Source of the DNA: Gymnothorax reevesii
Taxonomy: Eukaryota; Chordata; Actinopteri; Anguilliformes; Muraenidae
Length of the DNA stretch: 64,000 nt
Assembly (NCBI GenBank): GCA_029721435.1
Contig: CM056576.1
Span: 121,323,166-121,387,165 of the forward strand
Reading direction: 5' to 3'
The notes beneath the pieces were generated by a model that was given only the letters and a program-made list of their open reading frames with translations, searched no databases and was not told the origin of the DNA. Each line of letters opens with the position of its first letter. Within the stretch, counting starts at the first letter, position 1. Positions 35,462 to 46,054 of this stretch are shown piece after piece. The translations under genes were made by a program, and so were the position numbers.

Positions 35462-36962
35462 CTCAGCAACAAAAGTTTCTGTGACACCATTTATGTGTAT
35501 GTTATAAATGACACGCAAAGATCTCAATGCAATCAATATGTTTATTTAACAGGAGAAACACTGACTTTTCAGTGCCAACGTCACTCAAAACGAAAAATGT
35601 CATTTTCATGCGTCATGAAGCACTTGTCTGACGTCTAACCAATTGTGACCTTCACACTTCAATACCGGGTGTGACTTCCTCGTGCCATGATGCAAGCAAC
35701 GCATCTCCGGCGCATGGACCGAATCAGATGTGCCAGAAATTGCTGTGGGATGTCATTCCAAATCTGACGTAGACGTTGTCGCAATTCCTGGAGTGTAGCT
35801 GGCGGGTTATCCAACCGCCGCAAACATCAATCCATCTCGTCCCAAAGATGCTCGATTGGGGACATGTCTGGGGATCTGGCTGGCCATGGCAGGACATTGA
35901 CATGTTGTTGCATCAGATACTGCTGTACAATCCTTGCAACGTGTGGTCTGGCGTTATCATGTTGCAGCGTTATTCCGGGACCATGTTGCATCAAAAACGG
36001 TACCACTAATGGCCGTAGCACTTCATCGCGATATCTTTGACCTGTCAGATTTCCATCAATAACAAGCAAATCTGTTCTGTTTCTAGCCGTGATCCCTCCC
36101 CAAATCATGACACTACCACCTCCAAAACGATCAAATTCCTGAACACAGTTGTTGGCATAACGTTCTCCACGTCGACGGTATACACGTAAACGACCATCAC
36201 ATCGGTTAAGCATGAATCTTGATTCATCAGTGAAGAGTACAAGATCCCACTGACGTTGGATCCACCGTCGATGTTGTTGTGCCCACTGTAGACGCAGTCG
36301 TCAGTGTTGTACTGTGAGTATTGGACGTCTTGCTGGCCGACGTGGGACAATGCCAAAATGACGGAGACGGCGACGGATTGTCTGTGCAGACAGTCGCCTC
36401 AAACCAGGTATCGTTCTTGCAGTTATGGTTGCAGGTTGGAATCGATTTCGGAGATGGGTTGTTCGAATCCAGTTGTCCTGTCTGGGAGTGGTTACTCGTG
36501 GACGGCCGCTGCGAGGACGGTCTCTGACATGTCTTGTCTGCTGATGACGCTGCCATAAGTTCCAAATAGTGTTTCGGTGGACATTCAGGCGATGAGCAAC
36601 TTCCCTCTGCGAGGTTCCGGATTCAATCATCCCAATGGCCCTCCACCGATCATTTTCAGACAGTCTTGGCATTTAGAGGGTAGAGTTCCTGATCCGAAAT
36701 GGCTGTGTTTTCGATAAGTGATGCTTCCGTCGTTCATCAGGCACAATGTGAACATTCCAAAAATTCTCCTCTTTTATTGCCATCTACAAGCATGATTTAC
36801 GCACATTTTCACGTGTCATTTTCTCGCATTTTCATGATTTCCATTTCAATGTTGTGTTTACGTGTACTGTTTCAGTCTGATATCACCATGTATGACAATT
36901 TCATAATTGCGTTATGAAAAATAATTAACAATATTGGTGTCACAGAAACTTTTGTTGCTGAG
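35462..36962 (-). mobile_element. Well-preserved Tc1-like transposon (1501 bp)
   Basis: The ends are perfect 28-bp inverted repeats (35462-35489 and 36935-36962), beginning CTCAGCAACAAAAGTTTCTG. TA flanks both sides (35460-35461 and 36963-36964). It carries one transposase frame on the minus strand, 290 bp from its 5' end and 197 bp from its 3' end. It shares no end sequence with the other Tc1 families in the window. Identical inverted repeats and a nearly open gene mark it as the youngest DNA transposon here. Confidence 0.97.
35659..36672 (-). pseudogene. Tc1-like DD34E transposase, 337 codons, two in-frame TGA
   Basis: The gene encodes the cut-and-paste transposase of its own element. The start is at 36672 (MPRLSENDRWRAIGMIESG) and the natural stop at 35659-35661 follows RGSHTRY. 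Residues 19-43 form the first helix-turn-helix (TSQREVAHRLNVHRNTIW), with the linker GRPR at 56-59. Catalytic residues are D149 (TDESRF), D239 (QHDNARPH) and E274 (PIEHLWDE), with 34 residues between the last two, so DD34E. The length is normal for Tc1 transposases. The only faults are TGA at codon 124 (36301-36303) and at codon 282 (35827-35829). Each is one C-to-T change from CGA (Arg), the expected result of CpG decay. There is no frameshift: the 29 codons between the two long open parts stay in frame. Function in this copy is lost unless stops are read through. Confidence 0.95.
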
Positions 36963-36964
36963 TA

Positions 36965-37415
36965 TAATAAATTAGAGAGAATTGATAAATTCCAGAGAGC
37001 AAATTTTTGTTTTTTTTTCTGTTGTGGTATAAAAATATAAGAGAGAAAAGGAGAATATTTCACAAATTTGAAGCATGACATGAATACTGACATGAAGTGA
37101 CTGCCAACCATGCCAAATTTTCATTACAAAAAAAACACTTGAATTTAGTTATGAGTCAAAGTTTATGACACATCTATATTGAAATCAGACCTTTTCTTCC
37201 CGTTGAAATATCCTCTCAGATTTGAGGGTAGACGTAATTTAGTTTCTTAACGCACTCTTTTCTTCCACAGTAAACACAGGCCACGCTGCACAGACGTCAA
37301 TGGAAAAGCAAGGTCCCATAGCCCTCATGGGAAGATTTTGACATTGAAAATATTTGGCAATCAGGAATGAATTGAAACAGATAATAGATGTTTTGGAATC
37401 TGCACACCCAATGGA
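36965..37415. other. Unique AT-rich noncoding DNA
   Basis: No gene or repeat is recognised. Confidence 0.4.
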
Positions 37416-37421
37416 GCGCAT

Positions 37422-37460
37422 CCCCCCCACCCCCAACACCCCACCCCCTTCCCCCCTTTT
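37422..37460. repeat. C-rich low-complexity tract
   Basis: Runs of five to seven cytosines are broken by A or T, ending in CCCCCTTTTATC. Confidence 0.85.
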
Positions 37461-37489
37461 ATCAGATGTAGCCTTCTAAAAGCTCAGCT

Positions 37490-37905
37490 TTATCAGCTGA
37501 CTGCCTCCACCCTAACTGCAGCACCAGCTCCCACTCGTGGCCAATGTGGGTAACTGCGTGACATTGCACACAAGCTCTTTCGAAAGCCTGAGTGAGATGC
37601 TGTGACGTTTTGACTTCCTTCCAGGTAGTCCTGAGAAGACCTCTTTATTGTGCACCGTGCCGTGTGTCGGAAGCACAAAGCACAGTGTTGAGGAGATGGA
37701 GAGAGAAGGGAACAGACGTATGAACTGTGTTCTGTCAGGGCCTTGGTGGAAATGTCAGGCGCCTCCTCTTCATCAAAGACAGCACAAATGTAATCTCTTC
37801 TGTTCAAAGCTTCACAGAAGCAATTAAGCATGTGACATCTACTCTTTTTAAGCAATGTGCGAGCCAAATTGCCACCGCGCTTTGAAACATTGCAGAAAGC
37901 TGGTC
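37490..37905. promoter_or_regulatory. Candidate conserved noncoding region
   Basis: The stretch is repeat-free with balanced composition. A 124-codon minus frame spans it (37493-37867) but has no domain. Words such as TTCAAAGCTTCACAGAAGCA, GCAATTAAGCATGTGACATC and TTTATTGTGCACCGTG look like dense factor sites. It could equally be an unrecognised exon, though no good splice signals bracket the frame. Confidence 0.28.
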
Positions 37906-40077
37906 GAATGAACAGCAGACTTCAGAGGGGATGATGAATTTGTTGTATCATTGAGCAACGGCAAAATTTTATTCTCGAAACACATATGCAGTTATATTCC
38001 GAACGCAGTTTACTGACCCCGTATGAGGTCATGCGTAGCTTTTACATTGCGATACAGGGGGGAAAAAATGACAATCGGCAAGAAGACAAGGCTATAAACA
38101 TAGCAGAAGATAGCTGGGATTTCAATATGCACTGCAAACCATCGGCTCAATATTGCTGAGTTTTGCACTTTACGAGGAGAAAGGGGAGCTTATCAACATG
38201 GACGGTGACTAAAAATAAGATGAACTGGACACTTTCATTTGCCCTAAGATTAACTCCGACAGGAACAAGACGATATTTCCCTCAGACTTTGCGCAGGAGG
38301 GGGACAAAGTTGGATTTGCTATTGCGCTGTTGAGGTCAGGCACAATTATACCACACAACAGTATTTTCCTGAATTTCGCTAAATTCTTTTTCGAGTTAAG
38401 CCAATGTTACAGCATAAGAATAATTGCATCAAGCATGATATAACTAAAAGGGCAATTTTCCTAATTTAATATGCTGCTATCATAGATTATCAATGGTCTG
38501 CTGTAAAATTAATTTTAATTTTAAAATTAAAATTTTATTTCAACAGAACAATTTGGGAGTGAACTTTGAACTCTGAACTTTCCTCCTTCTCTTAAATCTG
38601 AAAGCCACCCCACCTTACCTGTCAAAAGAAGAATTGGGGCAGGAAATAGATTACCATACCGCAAATGCTTCCATTGATTCTGACAACGACTGACGTGAGA
38701 CGGCGGTTTGCATTGTGACAGAAAGGCTCTAATCTTGGATCGGAAGCCAAATCACAACAAGACTAAGTTCTTCGCAAGCCCTGGGGCTGTCCTGGAAAGT
38801 GGAAGAGCGGGAACCAATTGCCAGCGCTTGACAAGGCAAACACTGTCCAATCACAAAGTCCGAAAAGGGTGGTGAACGGTTTCTTATTTTGAACAGTTCT
38901 CTAACCACAAATGAGGGCATGCGCTGGTGTGATGAATGTACACAGGCAGTTTAAACTGGGCTGGATCACAGTCTCCATTGCAGTATAGTGACTCACGCTG
39001 CATGTATTTCACAAGTTCATTCACTTTACAGGAATGGGTGGGGACTATGCTTGCAAATTGGGAGTGTGTCAGAGAGCATATGTTGCAGCAGACGGCAAAT
39101 CTTACACGGTAATGAAGATTCAGCCTTTCACCTCCCCCAGTTTTTAACCAAAACTCCCAAACATGCACTTCTTCGCTCAGAAACCTTCCTTATTCCCTAT
39201 CTTACCTCTTCTTCAGTACAACAGTTACATATGCATACTATCAGAGACAGCTGTATGTACTTCTGCGCATTTATTCACATTGCTCTGCCTGACGGGCAGA
39301 AAATCCAGATGTAATCGGAATATTTATTTTGATTGTAGCACTATATGTTGCTGCGCAGTATTCATAATGCTAAAACAAGCCTCAGGGCTTATCCGTACAA
39401 ACTTAAACACCTCTATTCCTTTGTACTGGTGTTACACATTAAGGGAGTGGTTGGATGGAGACATTGAGCGCTGAGTGAATGCTTTGGTTCACATTATGCG
39501 TCAGTTGTATTATATTGCTCTGACATTCTTGGTCCCTCATATTCTATGCTGTCCTTATTTTAAGTGAGGTTTATTACGAACCATTAATTGTGATAAACAA
39601 TCGACAAACCAGCCTTTATGGATTAATTATTGGGTTCATTTTCATCGATTTAAACAGTAATACAGGGTGAGGAACACATGGTATAATAGCACATACTATA
39701 GCATGGATATAATTCCAGTATGAAGTTTTAAAAAGTCAAAACTTCATGAAATCACAGAAAATGCTGTGTATTGGGTGACTGGCAGAAGGTCAAGAATTTC
39801 ACAGTAAGACAGTATTCTGTTTGTTATATACCTTACGAATCTTGGGAGAACTTTGCAAGCATTGCTCTGTATTTTGATCGTCAGCAACTGGTGAACAAAG
39901 AGCTTCTAGTAAATAAATATGTATTTGCGCATGCGAGAGAGAAGGAGGGAGAGAGAGAAAGGAAAAGAGAGAGAGAGCGAGCAGAGGGCGGCTAACCCAC
40001 AGATTGCTCTACTCTGTGGCCCTTAAGGCTGAGTTAACATGAATCAAATTACTCCTAATAGTCGGGAGAATCAATTC
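37906..40077. other. Unique noncoding DNA with an AT palindrome and a GA microsatellite
   Basis: An AT-only palindrome lies at 38508-38540 (TTTTAATTTTAAAATTAAAA core). A GA-rich (GAGAGA) tract lies at 39933-39985. A minus frame at 38884-39168 and plus frames at 38988-39474 have no domain. No gene is supported. Confidence 0.4.
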
Positions 40078-40260
40078 TGACCGGCAGCGCTTGCAATCCT
40101 GTCAGCTGCCATTCCGCCCGCCTCTATTCATCTGGCCCAGGCGCTTTAATTGAGAAGCCCGGGCTGTAAATTGTAAATCAGAATGCAGTATGGACATTTT
40201 AATCAGCATTGACTCCTGTGTGGAAAATGAAAGCGCGATCCTGTCAACGACCCCCCCGTT
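40078..40260. promoter_or_regulatory. Candidate conserved noncoding element
   Basis: The sequence is compact, repeat-free and GC-richer than its flanks, with CAGGCGCTTTAATTGAGAAG, CCCGGGCTGTAAATTGTAAA and CATTTTAATCAGCATTGAC. It has the look of a vertebrate conserved noncoding element, with ATTA/TAAT homeodomain-like cores. Inference only. Confidence 0.35.
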
Positions 40261-40499
40261 AACGAACAGCAGACACAATCAGGATCTATCCATCTCCATT
40301 GGTTCTAGTGGGAGCCCGAAAGTGAGTTAGACTCCACCTTCAAGCCTGACCAGAAAACTCGACCTTTTCTGGCCATATCTGTCTCCCGCCTCCTAATTTT
40401 GCTGCCTGCTACTAACTTTTTCCCAAATAGCAGACCTGAAGACAAAATGGCGAAGGAAAAACACTGCCAACAAAAAAATTAAATATCTTATTTTTTGAT

Positions 40500-40914
40500 G
40501 TATTAGGCTGTTCATCTTTTGCTGAAATATCACTCCATTCTGAATACTTTCCACTGGGAACCTCCTCTGGACTATAATTTAGGTCCAACTCTTCTTCAAA
40601 ATCCATAACAGATACCATTTTGGTATCATTTTCTCTAATTTTGATAGATTTTTTTTTTTTTTTTTGTGATGATGAGCAAAAAACTAAACAGGATGCAAAA
40701 CACACACAACATTTGTCGTGCAAAGTGATGCTAACTCTTTCGACAATGGCCAAATGTTTCCATATCTGGGTGTCATCGGAAACAGCAGATTTTCCGCTTG
40801 ATGTATTACACAAAGTTATCCAATGAAATAAGAAATAAGACTGCAGAAAGTTTGAGAACATTCCTTGTTGTCATATTTGACGGGAAATTCGCATTGTCGT
40901 GGGGAAAGAGTTAA
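40500..40914 (-). mobile_element. Possible piggyBac-like 5' remnant
   Basis: The minus strand starts with TTAA (40911-40914), then CTCTTTCCCCACGACAATGC. CTTTCCCC after TTAA recalls piggyBac-class ends in fishes. About 300 bases in, a frame opens at 40618 with MVSVMDFEEELDLNYSPEEV and stays strongly acidic (SEWSDISAKDEQ), like the acidic N-termini of piggyBac-type transposases. It runs out at 40412 with no catalytic domain. A 16-T run (plus strand 40650-40666) separates the end from the frame. No matching right end was found. Confidence 0.4.
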
Positions 40915-41042
40915 GTTTTGACATTGAAAACAACTTAAAATGCTATCCGCTTGATTTGTTTTATTTATGTTGCTATTCCAAGTTATGTTTTTATAGCCAA
41001 TTCTGGCACTGGGACTGACACTTCTCTCCACAGTTTTCAGCG

Positions 41043-41110
41043 TTTTTTTTTTTTTTTTTTTTTGCGTTTATTTGCACAATGCTCTGGACAAGAGCGTCTG
41101 CTAAATATCA
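41043..41110. mobile_element. T-run plus SINE/LINE 3' tail fragment
   Basis: A run of 21 T is followed by GCGTTTATTTGCACAATG and GCTCTGGACAAGAGCGTCTG-CTAAAT. The last part matches the 3' tail shared by many fish SINEs and their partner LINEs (CTCTGGATAAGAGCGTCTGC). Only the tail is present. Confidence 0.65.
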
Positions 41111-41655
41111 GCGATATAATTTCACGTAGACTCCCGGCTAATATTTATGAACTTAAGCATTCTCTGTGCCTGCAATTGAGAGTACTTCTCCTCCTATGAA
41201 AAATGGACACCAGTGTGAAGACCTCTTAGGCATGATGGTGTCAGATGTTACTGAGGAGTTAGCTTAATTAACTGCATGCATGTGGAGCAATTAAAAGTAA
41301 CAAATCGACCTCACGGTTGCATATTCACACATTATGTAACACTTACTGCGTTACCTAGAATCATGTGTCTGATTTTTGTGTCATTATGTCATGCAGGTTT
41401 ATAAAGCCAGGCCATTTATCTTAACACATATGGTCCATATCACGTATCGCAAAGAGAATAGTATGGTTTTTAACAATAAAATATTACACTAGTATTTCTG
41501 GGCTCCATGTCTGTAGTAGAATTTTAGGCTTGTGATTCTTGGCTCAGCTGTCAGCACTGTTTGATGGCATTTCGAGACAGTATCTGCACTGACAGACCAA
41601 TCCCAGGAGAAAAACAAATACAAGGACGTTTAGCCGTCCTTGGTAAATGTTTGAT
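41111..41655. other. Unique noncoding DNA
   Basis: No gene or repeat is recognised. Confidence 0.4.
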
Positions 41656-41942
41656 CTAAATGAAGCTGCATAAAAGAACAGAAAAATCTGCAGATATGAC
41701 AGCGCCTATTTTCCATTTAAAAACAGGTGGAGCATAATTCCCAGGGCCGTCTAGGATTTGTCAACAAGACATTTAGGCAAAATATGATACGATCAAGTCT
41801 TATATTAAATGCAGCTGCGTTAAGGAACTGAAAACACACAGTAGATATGACAGTGCCTAGTTCACATTTTCAAAAACAGGTGAAGCATAATTCCTCGGGG
41901 CATTATAGGATTTGTCAACAAGACATTTAGGTCAAATGAAGC
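41656..41942. repeat. Tandem duplication of about 130 bp
   Basis: Two copies (about 41656-41788 and 41810-41942) are offset by 154 bp. They share GATATGACAG.GCCTA, AAAACAGGTG.AGCATAATTC and GGATTTGTCAACAAGACATT. The two are roughly 80-85% alike by eye. It does not match any transposon family in the window. Confidence 0.8.
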
Positions 41943-42479
41943 ATCTCATTAATATAGTACAAAGTAATTACAGTATACGAATGAGTAACTCTCATTACTC
42001 ATCATAAATTGCTGCATTATGGTCTTCTAAAACTAGAAGCACAAAGGAAATTAATCGGCGCTTATGTTTCTGCTTTTTTCTTATGAATTGTCACCTTGAT
42101 CAAATCTCATTTCAATCCAGCTGATATTATAACAGATGACAAAAATGCTTTGCCAGCAAAGATTAATTTGAAGGTTAAAGTTCTCAGACTTGTCCCTCTT
42201 GTTAGTCCAAAGAAACTCACTGACTGAACAACATTAAATACGTTTTGCCTGTGCCCAAGATATACAAATGCTGCAGGCAATTTACTGTGTATCTATGAGG
42301 CAATGTATCTGAAAGAAAGAAATAACCATATTGTGTGTATTATATTAAGTTTGTTATTAAAAAATGAGTGTGGATATAGTTCAGGGTGCCTCATGTATAT
42401 TAAATAAAAGTGCCCCCGCTTTTTGGGCTGGGCCACGAATAGCGGCCAGACCCCTATAAACGCGAATGTCGCTGAGTAT
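41943..42479. other. Unique noncoding DNA
   Basis: No gene or repeat is recognised; 41990-42090 might be conserved noncoding DNA (TCATAAATTGCTGCATTATG). Confidence 0.35.
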
Positions 42480-42513
42480 CTGAGTGACTGAGTGACTGAC
42501 TGCCTGAGTGATC
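42478..42513. repeat. (GAGTGACT)n-like short tandem repeat
   Basis: About four degenerate TGAGTGAC units lie immediately before the 31-bp minisatellite. Confidence 0.7.
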
Positions 42514-42637
42514 AAGTTCAACGATTGGCTGGCCGGCAAGCAAGAAGTTAAGTGATTGATCGGCCGGCGGGGAAGAAGTTCAGCGATTGGTCGGCCGGCG
42601 GGCAAGTACTTCAACAATTGGTTGGCCGACGATTAGG
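42514..42637. repeat. 31-bp minisatellite, four units
   Basis: Units lie at 42514-42544, 42545-42575, 42576-42606 and 42607-42637, each exactly 31 bp. The shared pattern is AAGTTCARCGATTGG followed by TCGGCCGGCGGGCAAG. The third unit is the cleanest and the fourth the most diverged. GGCCGGC makes it unusually GC- and CpG-rich for this region. Confidence 0.9.
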
Positions 42638-42976
42638 TGGCTGGCTAGCCGGGCGTGTGTCACTCGTATCTCCCGGGGGGATATACTGCGTAGCAAGTTC
42701 AACATAGACAGGCTATATTTGAGAGAGCTGGCTCAACAAACCCTGAGCTCACAATCAGAGATAATTGGTACCACAACGGTGGTTGTAATCTTTTTTTATT
42801 AATCTCCTTTTCGTGCTTGCAACATTGTACGCGCTCTCATCAAAAAAGCATTTTGTGAGTCAATTGACACTATATCCATTCACAAAATGACCGATCGCCC
42901 GCTGTACGTTCCCTGAGGTCATTATTCCTGATCCGGAATCAGTAACACTGTGGGTCCCCAGATAGCAAGCACCTCT
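42638..42976. other. Noncoding DNA between minisatellite and hairpin
   Basis: It contains CTATATTTGAGAGAGCTGGC and a T-run. No gene or known repeat is recognised; it may belong to the same dispersed repeat as the minisatellite. Confidence 0.35.
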
Positions 42977-43045
42977 GCTCCGGATCTGCCCCGGCTCCGT
43001 GCCGACTCCAGCTGATCCGGCACAGAGCCGGAGCAGATCCGGAGC
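42977..43045. repeat. GC-rich hairpin, 28-bp arms
   Basis: Arm 42977-43004 pairs with 43018-43045 at 26 of 28 positions around a 13-base loop. The core words are GCTCCGGATCTGC and CCGGCTC. Both mismatches are C opposite A on the plus strand, so a minus-strand transcript would have G-U pairs there and a completely paired stem. Confidence 0.9.
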
Positions 43046-43777
43046 GGAGTGGATCGTCATTATAAACAGTGACAAAGAATGTAAATATATTAAAAAAAAA
43101 AACAGGAAAAGGCAACACTGTTGCTGCTAATAAGGCCAGAGAGGAATTCTGGCAGAAAATTGCTGACCAAAAGTCCTCTAATGAAGGACTAGTGGAAATT
43201 ACATCAGTTGCTCAGCCAAATCAAACAAAATTAAATTAAGTTATAGAATTAACTTTCTTATTCCTCGGCCAATTCTTATGATCTTGCTGTTAACTACAAG
43301 GCCTTTTTGAGAGCTTTCAATGGGTCAAAAATTCATTATAATTAATTCCATTAAATTTTTTTGTCACCTACTTAACCATATTCACTCATCACCAATATCA
43401 AATAAAGCTTTATGTAAACTCAAGGCAGCTCCTTCATTCGAACATGTTTATAAAGCGGTTTTACTCGAAACTGTGGATTCTTTGTCCATAACATGCCCTA
43501 AGACGAAACATGGGGAAAAAGGAATTTTTGAAGTTCGTTCTTGCACCCTCACTATATAGGAACTGCCATATGTTCACAAAAGTCACATCACATTCCCGGT
43601 TAGCACAACTGTAACAATAACTTTATTGTTTCATTACGATTCAGGAGCATGCATATATTCTTTATCTGCTATCTACATCTGTTGCTGCTGTCTCTCTCAA
43701 ATTCATATTCACAAAATCAATAACTGCTACCCTAACTCTAGCTCTTTGTCTATTCAAATGTATAACTTGCTCAAGAC
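43046..43777. other. Unique noncoding DNA
   Basis: No gene or repeat is recognised. Confidence 0.4.
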
Positions 43778-44230
43778 CCCCCCACCTCCCACTCCCACTC
43801 CCTCACTCAAACTCCACTCTCGCACTTACTCTTAGGCCCGTATTCAGAAACGACACTCACGCTCACCCTCCACTCACCATATAGTGAGTACGACTGAAAT
43901 GTAACTGGAGTGTGAGAAAGTGATCGACCTACCACTAACCGAGAGAGCGGTCCCACTCCTCGCCAGTTGCTATTCACGAACGCCACTCAAGCATAACTGA
44001 CAGTGGTGGGCACTGGGTACCAGGGACGCTAGGCCATAGGCCCACATTAAGAAACAGCACTCACACTAATTGAGTGTGAGTGAGTACTAAAACTTAGTTT
44101 GTGTCAGGTTATACTAAATGAGTCAGAGGTTGCCCTAACACTCATTTGCTTTCAGAGACCTCACTCACACTGAAATTAGTATCCCTATCTGACTGAAGGT
44201 TGAGTGCAGGGAACACCTCCCTTGAGCCGC
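43778..44230. repeat. CACTC-rich block and two-unit GGCCC(G/A).ATT repeat
   Basis: CCCCCC and CACTCC-rich sequence (43778-43830) leads into TAGGCCCGTATTCAGAAACG (43833), and a second TAGGCCCACATTAAGAAACA starts 44036. After each the sequence is full of CACTCAC and GAGTGAG words, giving many weak inverted pairings. It looks like a degenerate dispersed repeat; the class is not assigned. Confidence 0.55.
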
Positions 44231-44751
44231 ACTAACTTGCGCCGGTATTTCATTGTCATGGCTTTCAGGTGGTTACAAACAGTGGAAACTCTGGATCATT
44301 TACAGCCACGTTCTCAACGCAATCGCAAATACGCAAATTTTAACTAAAATGATGATAACGATGCTGGTAACTTGCTGACTGACCACCTGATTTCAGTGTT
44401 TACTAACTGCACTGTGGTGAACTCGAGATTAGCATTTGTGTACCCACCAGTGGCTACTGCTGAACTGACAATGGGGGAAGCTCAAAACCAACCCTTACAA
44501 ATAATGACTGCACATGACATGTTTTCAATCGTTCAATAAAATTTTATTTATTTGAAATCCAAAAATCCTAAGGATTATCATGAGTCGCCAGTTCGACTTG
44601 TTACGTTAGAATGAGCACTGGTAATTATTGCCTGTTTTCAATTCATTTAAATTACCATTGCAGAAACTCCGAAAACTCTCAACATTATCAGGTGTGGCCA
44701 GTTTTCATTAATGACGCGTATCTGTCAACTCTCACGCATTCGGAAAAAATC
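44231..44751. other. Noncoding DNA before the LTR element
   Basis: No gene is recognised. Confidence 0.4.
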
Positions 44752-45091
44752 TGTCATGCCCATCTCCGCTTCTGCACGTATACTCCACTCATTCTAAGCA
44801 GCGTTCAGGATTTCCTGATTTCCGGCCCATTATTCAATCAGCACATCCACCTGCCATCAGTTCCCTGCACCTGTCTATATTCCTTCCGCTGGAAACCTGC
44901 ATCAGTTAATTGCATTGTTCGTTGTCAGCATTTGCTGCTACTTGTCTAATGGAAAGCGCGACTCTGTTAATTTGTCTAAGTCATTCTAATTTACTGATTT
45001 CGAGGTTGTCAAGTGCCTATATTTCCTGGATCCACTGTTTTCTTGACCTTGATGAAAATGTATCCTGAAGTAAACAGACCTCTGTGTTGCT
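44752..45091 (+). repeat. Left LTR
   Basis: It starts TGTCATGCCCATCTCCGCTT and ends near CTGAAGTAAACAGACCTCTG. It aligns over its length to the right LTR at 46055 but is strongly diverged, implying an old insertion. Confidence 0.7.
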
Positions 45092-46054
45092 ATCAATACA
45101 CTGTTATAAAATGCAACCCCCTCATATTAAAATGATACAGTGTGGAAGGCATTCATCATCAGCAGCTAGTTTTTAGGGTCAACAGTAGATTCTACGCCAG
45201 CTCCATCGCCTTACCACCTGGATTGCGTGGCTTCAGCCACCGCCAACCACACTTGCTGCTCCCACAGGCTATGTGGTAATTGTGGCCAAAGAAGTTCAAT
45301 GTGTCTACTTAAAAGTGCAGAGGGTTTTGGCAACAATGTTCCCTGTTTACCACCCATCAGTCTGGCACAAAAAAAGTTATTTTGCACAAGTAGCTATGGG
45401 CGTTTTGCTGGACATTTTGGCAGTAAGGAATTGAATTGGGTGACCCTGTCTCATGTTAGGACTTCCTGGAGCAGAAGTGGAGGGTCTGGCTGAACGGAGC
45501 GTTGGGGGTATTTCTCTTGTGGGTGAACCTTGAGACCCTGGAGTACTTCCATATAGCAATGAGGCTGAACTCCTGTCACCAACACCCACAACCCAGGTTT
45601 GGTTTCAAGGTCTGGTCTGCAACCTATGCTCACCTCCAGGAGTCAACAGACCACCAGGGTTTCCAGGTCAATCGCCATTGAAACAGGGTGCCCGTGTTCA
45701 AGTTAGAGGACTGAGTCAGGCTGTCCACGAGAAACCTCTGCCGGCCCTGTCTGAAACTGGCACCTCAGTCTGTGGGAAACTTTAGTGGCCCCTGGCACAT
45801 CAATGATGTGACTAGCCATCTTCAGCTCCCCTCACATTTCCAAATTTCACCATAATTCTACATTTACCTGTTTGCGGTGGTGATTTCTGGTCCATGGTTC
45901 ACCCAATACGCCTTGCCATTGCCCCTGAAGGTAGAAGGAGTAAAGGCTAACTGAGTGGCTTACAGCCCAGCCCAGATCTACGCCCTCGGGGTTGGCCTCC
46001 AGGATAGTGGTGACCCGTGGCTAAAGCCATGCTTAAGGGGTGGGGGGTGGTTAC

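Noticed and set aside
36214..36300. Apparent frameshift between the two long open parts of the 35.5-kb transposase
   Set aside because: The 87-base gap is exactly 29 codons and reads in frame through TDESRF. The break is a single TGA, not a shift.
37493..37867. 124-codon minus-strand frame as an exon
   Set aside because: There is no domain and no convincing acceptor/donor pair at its limits; conserved noncoding DNA is at least as likely.
39933..39985. Basic/acidic repeat peptide (EREREK...)
   Set aside because: It is a translation of a GA-rich microsatellite.
42514..42637. CRISPR-like array
   Set aside because: Units are directly adjacent with no spacers, and the DNA is vertebrate.
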